Of a DNA stretch of 36,886 nt, positions 1-8,672 are shown piece after piece (the first letter of the stretch is position 1; each line of letters starts with the position of its first letter). A program made the translations under genes and the position numbers. The DNA comes from an uncultured Flavobacteriales bacterium. GTDB taxonomy: Bacteria; Bacteroidota; Bacteroidia; Flavobacteriales; Crocinitomicaceae. Under the pieces are notes generated by a model. The model saw nothing but the letters and a program-made list of their open reading frames with translations. It was not told the DNA's origin and searched no databases. The stretch is taken from assembly GCA_946480815.1 (NCBI GenBank), contig CAMLLB010000045.1:1-36886 (forward strand), read 5' to 3'.

Positions 1-902
1 TAATGAGTGATGGTCTTTCTTCCATAATTAAATGTGATGCTACTTTGAACTTTATACGGATTTCCATTTTCATCGGATGACATCCATTTGTATTCCTTAC
101 CCGGACCATCTTCTACTGAAGGAAATGAAATTGTAAGTGTTTGTTCGTTTTTTAAAGTAATGACTATCTCTCCACTGTTCTCATCGTTAGCGGCTCTATT
201 GAACACGATATTGTAAGGCGTTCCATATCTGACCCGTGAACCATCCTTTATTTCACTTTCACTTTCATTGAAAGTCAAATTCCCACTTCGAATACTACCG
301 ATCCTTGTCCAATTATCCCTCGAAAATGGCAAATACAAATTACAGATAACCTTCGATTTATTACTAGAAACCAATACCAACTTCGGCAGATATTGATTGG
401 CATCATTACATCGATTAAAGGCATCATACATATCCTTTGCCGTTCGTTGGTCCACAAAACTTACTTGTACCTGCCGATGCTCGTTTTCATCAAATTTAAA
501 GTTCGTTTGACCCCGATACTTTTCCTTCAGGGATGCAACATTGGCTTTACCGGAATTATAACTTCCGCTGCCATACGAAGGAAGCCATGCGCTAAGACCT
601 GATGAACTTCTTTTGTTGTTATACTTTTCCCTGTCTAATGAGTAAATCTCATCTAAAGTAACAAGCAAAGAGTAATCATCCTGCACCTTAAATGTAGTAT
701 ATAACGGATTTAAAAGAGCTGTACAATTACTAATCATATTCAATTCTTGCATGCTTTTTTGGTGACTGCCGGACGTACCTTTTTCCAGGTTTGATAAAGT
801 GTCATCCTGAAATAATTCAAAACCAACTTTTTGTATTGATTTTTGGCTATATCCTGTAAATGCGATCAGAACAAGTAATGCCGGAATTAGTTTTGTTTTC
901 AT
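1..902 (-). CDS. Secreted protein of unknown function, 3' end cut by window edge
   Basis: Reading leftward from an ATG at 902-900, the frame stays open for 300 codons to the left edge, where the last two bases are TA, so the next codon could be a stop or Tyr. The protein begins MKTKLIPALLVLIAFTGYSQ, a typical Bacteroidota signal peptide with probable cleavage after GYS. The mature part is polar and rich in Asn, Ser and Lys, with no transmembrane segment and no catalytic motif I recognise; cysteines are rare. There is a Ser/Gly-rich stretch around residues 95-112. The C-terminal sorting domain, if any, would lie outside the window. It is divergent from the protease operon at 1309. No function can be assigned; it is an exported hypothetical protein. 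Confidence 0.8.
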   Translation of the reverse strand, partial: MKTKLIPALLVLIAFTGYSQKSIQKVGFELFQDDTLSNLEKGTSGSHQKSMQELNMISNCTALLNPLYTTFKVQDDYSLLVTLDEIYSLDREKYNNKRSSSGLSAWLPSYGSGSYNSGKANVASLKEKYRGQTNFKFDENEHRQVQVSFVDQRTAKDMYDAFNRCNDANQYLPKLVLVSSNKSKVICNLYLPFSRDNWTRIGSIRSGNLTFNESESEIKDGSRVRYGTPYNIVFNRAANDENSGEIVITLKNEQTLTISFPSVEDGPGKEYKWMSSDENGNPYKVQSSITFNYGRKTITH

Positions 903-1018
903 AATAATATCTTTTATTCCCTACTCATTTGGCTTTTCGGTATCGCCCCGTTTTTTTATGGTTTCTGGTCTCCATTTTATTTATCGAAACAAAATTGACC
1001 AATCCGAAAGAACGGTTC

Positions 1019-1060
1019 AATCCCTCTTCGGGGTGATTGATGATGCCCCTAAGAGGTATT
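1019..1060. repeat. Imperfect palindrome / hairpin copy 1
   Basis: CCTCTT (1023-1028), a C, and GGGG (1030-1033) pair with CCCC (1046-1049), a T, and AAGAGG (1051-1056) around a 12-nt loop. Outside, AAT (1019-1021) pairs with ATT (1058-1060) across a C/T mismatch. No T-tract follows, so it does not look like a normal terminator. Copy 2 lies about 100 bp downstream. Confidence 0.55.
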
Positions 1061-1151
1061 TGCAAACCATTTATCCAAAATCTTTGTCAATGGGAGAATC
1101 CGAATAAAACAGTAAATGATTTTGTTCAAAATCACCCTGTACGATCCATCA

Positions 1152-1171
1152 AATCCCTCTCGGGAGGTATT
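1152..1171. repeat. Imperfect palindrome / hairpin copy 2
   Basis: AAT-C-CCTC, loop TCGG, GAGG-T-ATT. It has the same base as copy 1 at 1019-1060, including the C/T mismatch three pairs in, but the middle is missing. It lies in the putative leader of the protease operon. It may be a dispersed palindromic repeat or an RNA leader structure. Confidence 0.5.
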
Positions 1172-1192
1172 TCATTGTGATCCATGCAGTTC

Positions 1193-1200
1193 TAATTTTG
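1193..1200 (+). promoter_or_regulatory. Possible -7 promoter element (TAATTTTG)
   Basis: This is an exact TAnnTTTG match, the Bacteroidota -7 consensus. The nearest upstream TTG (1175-1177) is only 15 bp away, shorter than usual, and the leader to the protease ATG would be about 100 nt. It is the only exact match in the gap on this strand. Confidence 0.3.
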
Positions 1201-1308
1201 CTTATATCAAATTCAAGTCTTCAAAGAGAAGTTTGAATCTATTTATTTTACTATTTTGTCCAACGAAAACTAAAACTAAAACTAATTCTTACTTAAACAC
1301 ATTCACTT

Positions 1309-2082
1309 ATGGTACAACAAGTTATGGGTGGACAACTGCGTTGCATGCAATTCCCTCCACTAAGTGCAGTCCCTCCTGAATATCTTCCCGATCCCTGGAA
1401 ACCTGGAAGTACAAATCAGGAATTCAACAACGGTGTACACCCTGATCTTTCAGGAATACACGGATATTACTCTGCAACTGGAAGAGTAGCTACGACGGGT
1501 CCTGAAAAAGAAATTAGATTCGCTACAGGATTTATGATCACATCGCAAATTGCATTGACTGCTGCCCATGTAATTGCTCCGGAACTAACATGGAAAACCA
1601 GGATATTATTTCAGCCGGCATTTAACGGAAGACCTTTATTGAACTTCGAAAAACTCACTGTTCGTGCTGCATTTATCCCTGCTGACTATTTCGAAGTAAA
1701 TGATACCGGAAAAGATTACGCGATTCTTGTTTTGGATAAGGCTGTTCCAACAGATATACTCTACAGGCTTTCAAAATTAAATCCTGGTGCAAATCTTAAC
1801 ATTCCATCATTTGCAATTGGGTATCCCAACTCTCCGCATCAACAGGCTAAAAATGGTAACGTAATTTGGTCAACTCCTTTACAAGTTGGACATTCAATCC
1901 AGACAATAAACGGTTTCAGCGGAAGCGCAATAGCAGCTCATCAACCCTCAACCGGCACCGATTTTGTAGTTGGAATTCACAACAATCAAGGAAAAGCATC
2001 TATTGTATCTGATGCTATGCTGGCAGAAATAAACTTTGTCAGAAATAACTTAACGAATGCTCATTTAAACCTCTTCTCATGA
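1309..2082 (+). CDS. Trypsin/V8-like serine peptidase without signal peptide
   Basis: A 257-residue protein with the chymotrypsin-fold triad in order: His87 in TAAHV after an ATGFMIT beta strand, Asp136 in KDYAIL, and Ser204 in NGFSGSAI. VVGIHNNQG near residue 220 matches the strand after the serine in V8-like (S1B) glutamyl endopeptidases. Unlike most relatives it has no signal peptide, lipobox or membrane segment; the first 60 residues are Pro-rich (QFPPLSAVPPEYLPDPW). It is therefore either cytoplasmic or exported by another route. ATG at 1309 fits the A-rich upstream sequence; a second in-frame ATG lies at 1324. Its stop overlaps the start of the next gene by 4 bp (ATGA), so the two are probably translationally coupled. 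The fold and triad are clear; the substrate is unknown. Processing of the co-encoded envelope proteins is an inference only. Confidence 0.88.
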   Translation: MVQQVMGGQLRCMQFPPLSAVPPEYLPDPWKPGSTNQEFNNGVHPDLSGIHGYYSATGRVATTGPEKEIRFATGFMITSQIALTAAHVIAPELTWKTRILFQPAFNGRPLLNFEKLTVRAAFIPADYFEVNDTGKDYAILVLDKAVPTDILYRLSKLNPGANLNIPSFAIGYPNSPHQQAKNGNVIWSTPLQVGHSIQTINGFSGSAIAAHQPSTGTDFVVGIHNNQGKASIVSDAMLAEINFVRNNLTNAHLNLFS

Positions 2083-4694
2083 AAACAATCAATTTATTAT
2101 TCTTTCTATTGACTTTCATTCCTGCATTTTCGCAATATACGCTTTACTTTGATTCTTCGGGTAAATTGACCGGGGAACCACCTGAAAAGCTTAAAAAAGG
2201 GGAATCAGTAGATGCTGTATTAACGCTTTCCGCGCAAGACATGAAAGCCATAGTTAGTGATGCAGCAAAAAGACACCTTTCACTTTACAACAGTCTCGAA
2301 TTTGCTGATAGTGTTTTTGGAGACGCTAAAACAAACGAGCTGAGAAAAGAGTGTCTGTACAATCTTTATCAAATCCAATTGCATTATCCGGATTACCTGG
2401 ATGAAACAAGCAAAGTTGAATTTGCACGGATCGGTAACATAACAAGATCTGTAACTACCGATCCAAAAACAACATACTTTCCGGTCTTGAAGACATTACT
2501 GAATCCCAAATACATCCTTGAAATGATTCAACTGGATAAAAACGGTAAACAATTGGGCCATTCGTTACAAATACTTACAGGCAAAGACTCAAGTGCCAAT
2601 ATTTTTACCCGATATTCTCTTCCTAATTCTGTCAAAATCCTCAAAGATTTTGATCGTTTTGAGATACAGGTTCGAAAACAAAATAGCAATTGGGAATTCT
2701 TTCAGCAAAAGAAGACTGATATCTCTCTATCTGAATTTGACAATAAAACATTAAATACCATACTTAAAAAGAGTGAAATTACTTATTTAGCACTCGACTC
2801 TGCCGGGCTTTCTAATGCTACACGAGAAATTAGTCTGAGTTGTGATTCCTTAATGACTGAGTTGTTAATCCGGTTTCCAGGATCATATGTAAAGGCCGAT
2901 TTTCTAAAATATATTGATTCTATTTTTACACGAAAAAAAGCAGCTGTTTTTAATTGGGCATCCATCTTTACTACAAAAAAAACAACAGAAAAACACAGCT
3001 TCGGTGAAATTGACTTTAAAAAACTCGTAGAAGATTACCTACTCGATTATAATAAGGAGTTGGGGAACTTTCATGGAATAATAAAAAAAGTAAACTCTCT
3101 TCAAGACGTAGATGAATCAAAAATAAAGGTGTTTTTAGCTATTAATCCAAAGTTTAAGATCTTCGAGGAAAGCTTTCACAAATATTCCAAACGTTGCGAT
3201 TTTGATGCGCTATACGCCAAAGCAAAAGACCAATATGCCTTGTACCGGGAAAATCCGGATTTCAAATACGATTCTGAATTCTTATTAGAAATTGAACATG
3301 CCAACGGGTATCTTCAACAATATGTTTTGCCACAATTAAAAAGAATCAACCAGCAAACTGCTGCAAAATCACTTCAGGAAGTCATCATCCAACAACTCTG
3401 GCTGACAAATTCAGAATGGATGGAACTAAACATCATTCAACGAGTTCGAAATGGCGGAAACGGCGAACCAGAAAAAAAGGGGCGAACTATTGAATCAGTT
3501 ACTGCTGAGATTGCAGTGTTGCAGGTACAGATTGATTTCCTGAATGCACTTTCTGGCAATTTAACGATTCACACCAAGGGAGATAGTCTTCCGATACCTG
3601 ATCACTATCTGAAATTGATCAAAGATCTTCAGAACCAAAAGAATGATAAAAATACAGAGTTGAAAAAATTGGAAAAATCAAATACTTCCTCATCCGTTTC
3701 TCCGGAGTCTCTGGCAGCTAAACTAGGATTGGAAACCAGTGATTTCTTGCTGAACAAAGTCGTATTCGGACCGAACCTGATGCATCATATTGACTACACT
3801 GAAAAGCAATTTATGAATAGACGGCCAACTCAAGAGATCAACGAGATGGAAGTACTCGATATTTTTGTGCATAACGATAAAGCAGCTACAGATTATTTGT
3901 TCAAATACACATTTACAAAATCGGATAAAGATGTAACCGTTTTGGAAGAACAAATGACTTTTAACGCACCTCAGTCCAATTCAGGTTCTAAAGATCCGAA
4001 GGTATTTCTTCAAAATTATGTGCTTGTGAAAATTTACAAGGAAATTGCTGCTTCTCAATTCACAGCTATTCCACCGAAAACTCTTCCGCGCTCTGAAAAA
4101 CCTCAATTCCAAACCAATAAAGTAAATGCGAAGATCAAACCGGGAAATATCATGGAAGTTCCTGGCAAAGTCAATTACAAAGTATTGAATCCGCTCAATG
4201 ACAAAGATACGATTGCTGCGGGAGCTTACCGGGTCAATAAACTGTACCGTTTCCGATACAAGATCGGACCTTCTTACAGCTGGTTGACACAACGGCATTA
4301 TACGTTGAATGAAGACCAAACTTATACCCTCGATGAAAAAAAAGCAGGACTCCAAACAGTTTTCGGATTGCAGTATTATTTTCTTCGAAATGATATTCGC
4401 AAACAAGAACCGAAACGACAATTCTTTGCTTTCCTAGGCCTAAACATTGGGACGGACATAGTAGAAAATATTTACCTCGGTGCCGGATATGAAATCGTTG
4501 ACGGAATGTCTATTACTGCAGGATTCCACTTTGGAATGACGGAAAAACTCTATTCCCGAAATGGTATACTGGCTGTTGATGAACGTGCGTGGAGCAAACC
4601 TGCTCCTTTTATCACCCTTGGTTTCGATCATGGAATTTTCAAAGCTTTATTCAAAAACAATATTCGAACAAGTAATACAACCATTTTTAAATAA
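2079..4694 (+). CDS. Large exported protein with coiled coil and probable C-terminal outer-membrane barrel
   Basis: An 871-residue protein starting MKTINLLFFLLTFIPAFSQ, a signal peptide cleaved after about residue 18-19. The next roughly 450 residues are a charged helical-looking region. Residues about 470-535 have a heptad-like, Leu/Lys/Glu-rich pattern consistent with a coiled coil. From about residue 695 the composition changes to alternating hydrophobic and polar strands with aromatic ends (FRYKIGPSYSW, GLQTVFGLQYYF, IYLGAGYEIV, MSITAGFHFGM), as in small outer-membrane beta-barrels. I do not recognise a named family. It overlaps the protease gene by 4 bp and is followed 7 bp later by the lipoprotein gene, which implies one transcript. 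A plausible reading is an outer-membrane-anchored periplasmic protein working with the protease and the surface lipoprotein. The function is unknown. Confidence 0.8.
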   Translation: MKTINLLFFLLTFIPAFSQYTLYFDSSGKLTGEPPEKLKKGESVDAVLTLSAQDMKAIVSDAAKRHLSLYNSLEFADSVFGDAKTNELRKECLYNLYQIQLHYPDYLDETSKVEFARIGNITRSVTTDPKTTYFPVLKTLLNPKYILEMIQLDKNGKQLGHSLQILTGKDSSANIFTRYSLPNSVKILKDFDRFEIQVRKQNSNWEFFQQKKTDISLSEFDNKTLNTILKKSEITYLALDSAGLSNATREISLSCDSLMTELLIRFPGSYVKADFLKYIDSIFTRKKAAVFNWASIFTTKKTTEKHSFGEIDFKKLVEDYLLDYNKELGNFHGIIKKVNSLQDVDESKIKVFLAINPKFKIFEESFHKYSKRCDFDALYAKAKDQYALYRENPDFKYDSEFLLEIEHANGYLQQYVLPQLKRINQQTAAKSLQEVIIQQLWLTNSEWMELNIIQRVRNGGNGEPEKKGRTIESVTAEIAVLQVQIDFLNALSGNLTIHTKGDSLPIPDHYLKLIKDLQNQKNDKNTELKKLEKSNTSSSVSPESLAAKLGLETSDFLLNKVVFGPNLMHHIDYTEKQFMNRRPTQEINEMEVLDIFVHNDKAATDYLFKYTFTKSDKDVTVLEEQMTFNAPQSNSGSKDPKVFLQNYVLVKIYKEIAASQFTAIPPKTLPRSEKPQFQTNKVNAKIKPGNIMEVPGKVNYKVLNPLNDKDTIAAGAYRVNKLYRFRYKIGPSYSWLTQRHYTLNEDQTYTLDEKKAGLQTVFGLQYYFLRNDIRKQEPKRQFFAFLGLNIGTDIVENIYLGAGYEIVDGMSITAGFHFGMTEKLYSRNGILAVDERAWSKPAPFITLGFDHGIFKALFKNNIRTSNTTIFK

Positions 4695-4701
4695 TCACTT
4701 T

Positions 4702-5703
4702 ATGAGAACTTTTATATCACTGCTGCTTTTGAGTGGAATTCTGCTTCAAAGCTGTAAAAAAGACGACAGCAAAACTTACCTGAACGGAACCGCCGTTATT
4801 GAAGGAACAACTGTTTATTATGATTCACAGGATGAACAGGAACATGCAGTAACAGACATCTTGATCACTGTATCGGTCAAAAATGGTGAAACTTACAAAA
4901 AGCTCTTTGAAACAACTTCTGCTAATGGAAAATTCCGGTTTGAGTCACTCAAGGGAGGTTCTTATGAGCTTAGAACTTCTTTCACTACTAATGGTAATCT
5001 GTACACTAAAACAGAAGAATTTGAATTGGAAAATGGTGAATACAAATCGGTAAAACTGGTATTGACAATTGATCAGGAAGCACCCGGAACCTATAAAATT
5101 TCCGGAACTGTTCGTTTTGATAATCCTTTAACAGCTTCAAATGTCCCCGCTGCCAGTGCATCCGTTAGTTTATTGAACAATCTTGGGGAAGAAGTCGCCA
5201 CAACAACAGCCGCTTCAAATGGTTTCTTTGAATTCTCCGGGTTTAAAGCCGGCAGTTATACAGTCAAGGCTGTGCTTTCTACCTCTCCGGATGCTGATGG
5301 TGTACCTTTAGATTACGAAGGAATCCTTCCGGTCACACTTACTGTGAACGATCTTACGTCTCAGAATATTGAACTGGCATGGACTGCTAACAGTACACTA
5401 TTGCGAATACATGTCACGGACAGTTTACAAAATCCTTTAGCCAATGCCAGCGTCTGTATTTACAGCAACCAGGTTTTTATGACCGCAAACAATTATTCCT
5501 GTAACGGAAGCGAACGAAGCGCTTCAACAAATGCACAAGGTAATGTGCTATTTTCTAACCTGTCAACCGTACGATATTATGTTGCCGCCACAAAAAACGT
5601 TGGAACGATAGAACTCTATTCAGATTCATTGGAAGCTACCTCTACTCCTTTATCCGGAAATGCACTCAATACGAGAAATATTCAGTTGCGACAAGAATGG
5701 TAA
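4702..5703 (+). CDS. Surface lipoprotein with three Ig-like (transthyretin-like) domains
   Basis: A 333-residue protein. I place the start at the ATG at 4702 rather than the in-frame ATG at 4561, because only then does the protein begin with a lipoprotein signal, MRTFISLLLLSGILLQSC, with Cys18 as the lipidated residue; the longer form would run inside the previous gene. CKKDDS after the cysteine resembles the Bacteroidota lipoprotein export signal (acidic residues just after Cys), which sends lipoproteins to the cell surface. Three repeats follow at about residues 27-125, 130-240 and 245-330, each with the CarboxypepD-regulatory-like/SdrD-B pattern (a turn such as NGKFRFESLKGGSYEL or NGFFEFSGFKAGSYTV). 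It is the last gene of the protease/barrel operon and is followed by a strong terminator. The likely role is a structural or binding component on the cell surface; no enzyme motif is present. Confidence 0.82.
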   Translation: MRTFISLLLLSGILLQSCKKDDSKTYLNGTAVIEGTTVYYDSQDEQEHAVTDILITVSVKNGETYKKLFETTSANGKFRFESLKGGSYELRTSFTTNGNLYTKTEEFELENGEYKSVKLVLTIDQEAPGTYKISGTVRFDNPLTASNVPAASASVSLLNNLGEEVATTTAASNGFFEFSGFKAGSYTVKAVLSTSPDADGVPLDYEGILPVTLTVNDLTSQNIELAWTANSTLLRIHVTDSLQNPLANASVCIYSNQVFMTANNYSCNGSERSASTNAQGNVLFSNLSTVRYYVAATKNVGTIELYSDSLEATSTPLSGNALNTRNIQLRQEW

Positions 5704-5746
5704 TGGGACGGGTTCAAACTTGTTTTTAGTGACTATTTAGTGAAAA

Positions 5747-5780
5747 AAAAGAGCGATACATACATGTCGCTCTTTTCTTT
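5747..5780 (+). terminator. Rho-independent terminator of the protease operon
   Basis: A perfect 10-bp stem, AAAAGAGCGA (5747-5756) with TCGCTCTTTT (5767-5776), has a 10-nt loop and is followed by C and a T-rich run. The stem is identical to the one at 8541-8570. Confidence 0.85.
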
Positions 5781-5913
5781 TTCTAACCCCTAACGTATTC
5801 TGCCGGACTTTGGTGAGGCATTTTTCAAATCTGTTGCATTCTAAAATTTGACTGATTGTTTTTAGCAGTTTCAAAAAGTATTGTAATTTAAGTTCACCAA
5901 ATAAAACTGCATT

Positions 5914-8391
5914 ATGAAAAACACACTATTCATCATCCTATTGACCCCTTTATTCACATTTGCTCAACCAAGTTCCTGGCAAAGCCGTGGAATTGGCGGT
6001 GGAGGTGCCCTGTTTTGTCCAAGTATCAGTCCGTTGGATGCCAATAATATTTACCTGCAATGCGACATGTCGGAGGTTTTTCATTCCACCGACAAAGGAG
6101 GATCGTGGAACATTGTTCCTTTTCGTGAAATGATCTCAACAGGCGGGATCAATACGGTCGAGTTTACATCTGATGCGAATATTCTTTATGCCGTAAACAT
6201 GGATTACATTACGGAAGAATTGTTCCCGGTAAAAAGCACCGATGGCGGAGCACATTGGTCGCCTACCACCCAGGATCCTACCGGGGCCGAAACCTGGTTC
6301 CTGTCTGCTGATCCGCAATCAACGAATCGCCTGTTGGTAGCTTCTTATGATGAATTATTTTTTTCAGGCAATGGCGGAACAAGTTTCCAAAGCGTCTTTT
6401 CTATGAGTGATTTTCACATTGCCGGCGTTTTTTGGGATGGAACTAATATTTATGTGGGAACACGCCAGGGTTTACTTGTTTCCACGAACGGCGGCACCAG
6501 TTTTTCCATGAGCAGCACTACCGGAATTCCGGCCGGAAGCGGTTTCATTTCGTTTACAGGAGCAAAATCAGGTGGTACGACCCGTTTAATGGGAACTATC
6601 GCCGATCAAGCTGATCTTTATCCCGGTATCAAAGCTCTTGATATCGGAATTTGTACGGGAATTATTAAACTGGACGTTGGGACAGGAAATTGGACCGCTG
6701 CAAATACCGGTATCGATACAGATCATGAGATCTTCCTGATCTCTTCCGCTACAAACGACATCAATACGTTTTATGTGGGAGGGACAAATACCAACAACAG
6801 CTTCCCGGTAGTTTACAAAACCACGAACGGCGGCACAAGTTGGTCGGAAACTTTCCTGGGAGTCAACAATCAAAATATCACAACGGGCTGGAGCGGATAC
6901 CAGGGAGATGAGAACTGGTGGTTCGGGGAAATCATCTTCGGACTGAAAACCGCACCGAATGATGCCAATACGGTTATTATTACGGATTACGGTTATGCAC
7001 ATGTGACTTCAGACGGTGGAGCAAACTGGAAGCAGGCCTATGTAAATACCGCCGATCAGAACCCGGCGGGAAGTCCCACACCAACGGGGCAGTCTTATGC
7101 GGGTAACGGACTCGAAAACACGGCATCGTGGTACATGCACTGGACAGACAACAACAACATTTTTGCAGGATACACCGATATTACTGCAATCCGAAGTACG
7201 GACAATGGACAAAAATGGTCGAAAGATTATTCGGGAATTAATTACAACACCGTTTATCAGGTGATCGAAGCACCCAACGGAACCTTATATGCTGCAGTAT
7301 CCAGCGTTCACGACATGTACCAAAGTACTTACCTGCAAGACGACCGCATCGATAACGGTTCAGGCGCTATCCTCTACTCTACCAATGATGGTGCGGATTG
7401 GAATATGCTGCATGATTTCAATATGCCGGTAATTTGGCTGGCTATTAATCCGAACAACGCAAACGAACTATATGCCAGTGTGATCAATAGCACAAGCGGT
7501 GGAATTTATAAAACTACCAATCTGAACAACAATGCCGCTTCTACCTGGTCGCTCACTGCCACTCCACCACGTACGGAAGGCCATCCGTATAACGTGCGCG
7601 TTCTGAACGACGGAACGGTTATTTCAAGCTGGTCCGGGAGACGAAACAACAACGCATTTACTGAAAGTTCGGGTGTGTATAGCTCAACGAACGGTGGTAC
7701 CAGCTGGCAGGATGTCAGTGATGCCGGGATGCATTATTGGACGAAAGATCTCATTGTTGACCCGCACGACACAACCCAAAATACCTGGTACGCTGCTATA
7801 CACAGTGGTTGGGGCGGTCCTGCAAACGACCTGGGAGGATTGTACAAGACCACCAACCGTGGAACAAGCTGGGTGCGCATTTTCGATTCTTACCGGGTAG
7901 AATCTGCGACCATTCATCCACTGAATGCGAATGAGATCTATGTGACAACTGAATCTGACGGTTTGTGGTACAGCAACAACTTAAACAGTGGTTCACCAAG
8001 CTTCTCCGAACTGGAAGAATACCCGTTCCAACATCCAACGCGGGTCTTCTTTAATCCGTATAACGAGCATTATATCTGGACAACGACCTTTGGTAACGGA
8101 TTGAGATTGGGAGTTGACGGAAGCGTGAGCAATGGAATTTCAGAAAATCAGTTCACCTTAGAAACGATCCGTGTTTATCCCAACCCGGCTGATAAAGAGT
8201 TGATTGTTGTATCCAAAAGCACCATCAACAGTTGGTCAATCATTGATCCATTGGGACAAACCGTGTTGGAGGGAAGCACTAAATCAACCCAATTGACGAT
8301 TGATACACAACATTTGAAAGCGGGAAGTTATGTGCTAAAAACAACAGATAATAACGGGAATACAGGGATTCGGAAAGTGATTTTAAAGTAA
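5914..8391 (+). CDS. T9SS-exported BNR/sortilin-like beta-propeller protein
   Basis: An 825-residue protein starting MKNTLFIILLTPLFTFAQ (signal peptide). It contains many BNR/Asp-box-like repeats of the form STDKGGSW, KSTDGGAHW, TTNGGTSW, STNGGTSW and TTNRGTSW spread over residues about 40-700, with intervening strand patterns as in VPS10/sortilin, GH74-type and sialidase-like propellers. The last roughly 80 residues (ETIRVYPNPADKELIVV to GIRKVILK) are a type A T9SS sorting domain, so the protein should be exported across the outer membrane and either released or anchored. No catalytic residues for GH74 or sialidase can be identified by eye, so an adhesive, carbohydrate-binding or polymer-degrading role all remain possible. 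It is monocistronic, between two terminators. Related architectures occur at 8673 and 24423. Confidence 0.88.
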   Translation: MKNTLFIILLTPLFTFAQPSSWQSRGIGGGGALFCPSISPLDANNIYLQCDMSEVFHSTDKGGSWNIVPFREMISTGGINTVEFTSDANILYAVNMDYITEELFPVKSTDGGAHWSPTTQDPTGAETWFLSADPQSTNRLLVASYDELFFSGNGGTSFQSVFSMSDFHIAGVFWDGTNIYVGTRQGLLVSTNGGTSFSMSSTTGIPAGSGFISFTGAKSGGTTRLMGTIADQADLYPGIKALDIGICTGIIKLDVGTGNWTAANTGIDTDHEIFLISSATNDINTFYVGGTNTNNSFPVVYKTTNGGTSWSETFLGVNNQNITTGWSGYQGDENWWFGEIIFGLKTAPNDANTVIITDYGYAHVTSDGGANWKQAYVNTADQNPAGSPTPTGQSYAGNGLENTASWYMHWTDNNNIFAGYTDITAIRSTDNGQKWSKDYSGINYNTVYQVIEAPNGTLYAAVSSVHDMYQSTYLQDDRIDNGSGAILYSTNDGADWNMLHDFNMPVIWLAINPNNANELYASVINSTSGGIYKTTNLNNNAASTWSLTATPPRTEGHPYNVRVLNDGTVISSWSGRRNNNAFTESSGVYSSTNGGTSWQDVSDAGMHYWTKDLIVDPHDTTQNTWYAAIHSGWGGPANDLGGLYKTTNRGTSWVRIFDSYRVESATIHPLNANEIYVTTESDGLWYSNNLNSGSPSFSELEEYPFQHPTRVFFNPYNEHYIWTTTFGNGLRLGVDGSVSNGISENQFTLETIRVYPNPADKELIVVSKSTINSWSIIDPLGQTVLEGSTKSTQLTIDTQHLKAGSYVLKTTDNNGNTGIRKVILK

Positions 8392-8540
8392 GCAAATGAA
8401 CATAGGTAATTGAGAGCAACGAGTTATATACAGACAACTAAAAAAGAAAAGCCCGATTTAGTTTCATTGTAAGTAATGATACAGTTCCTGCCGATTCAAA
8501 TCCGGTTTTTAACAAGAGTTTAACCGCTTGTAGCGAAAAG

Positions 8541-8575
8541 AAAAGAGCGACACTCATGTATCGCTCTTTTCTTGC
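8541..8575. terminator. Terminator between convergent T9SS genes
   Basis: AAAAGAGCGA (8541-8550) and TCGCTCTTTT (8561-8570) form a perfect 10-bp stem with a 10-nt loop; T-rich on the plus strand and equally A/T-flanked on the other, so it may serve both convergent genes. It has the same stem as 5747-5776. Confidence 0.8.
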
Positions 8576-8672
8576 TTTATCCGATCCTTAATGTATTCTG
8601 CCGGATCTTTATGGGCTTACATTCTGAGTCCTTGTTCAAAATGAAATGAGAATCAGAAATACAATCAATTTA

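Larger units (their letters stand above)
903..1308. other. Divergent intergenic region with two related hairpins
   Basis: This is a 406-bp gap between the leftward secreted protein and the rightward protease operon. It holds two related palindromes (1019-1060 and 1152-1171, listed separately) and a possible -7 element TAATTTTG at 1193-1200. A short frame at 1116-1379 overlaps the protease start in another frame and has no protein-like features. I see no RNA gene. Confidence 0.6.

Noticed and set aside
1116..1379. 87-codon frame ahead of the protease gene
   Set aside because: It overlaps the start of the well-supported protease in another frame, covers one of the hairpins, and its translation is low-complexity (KTKTKTNS) without domain features.
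4561..4701. Longer N-terminus of the lipoprotein
   Set aside because: It overlaps the preceding gene and buries the lipobox; the ATG at 4702 gives a perfect lipoprotein signal.
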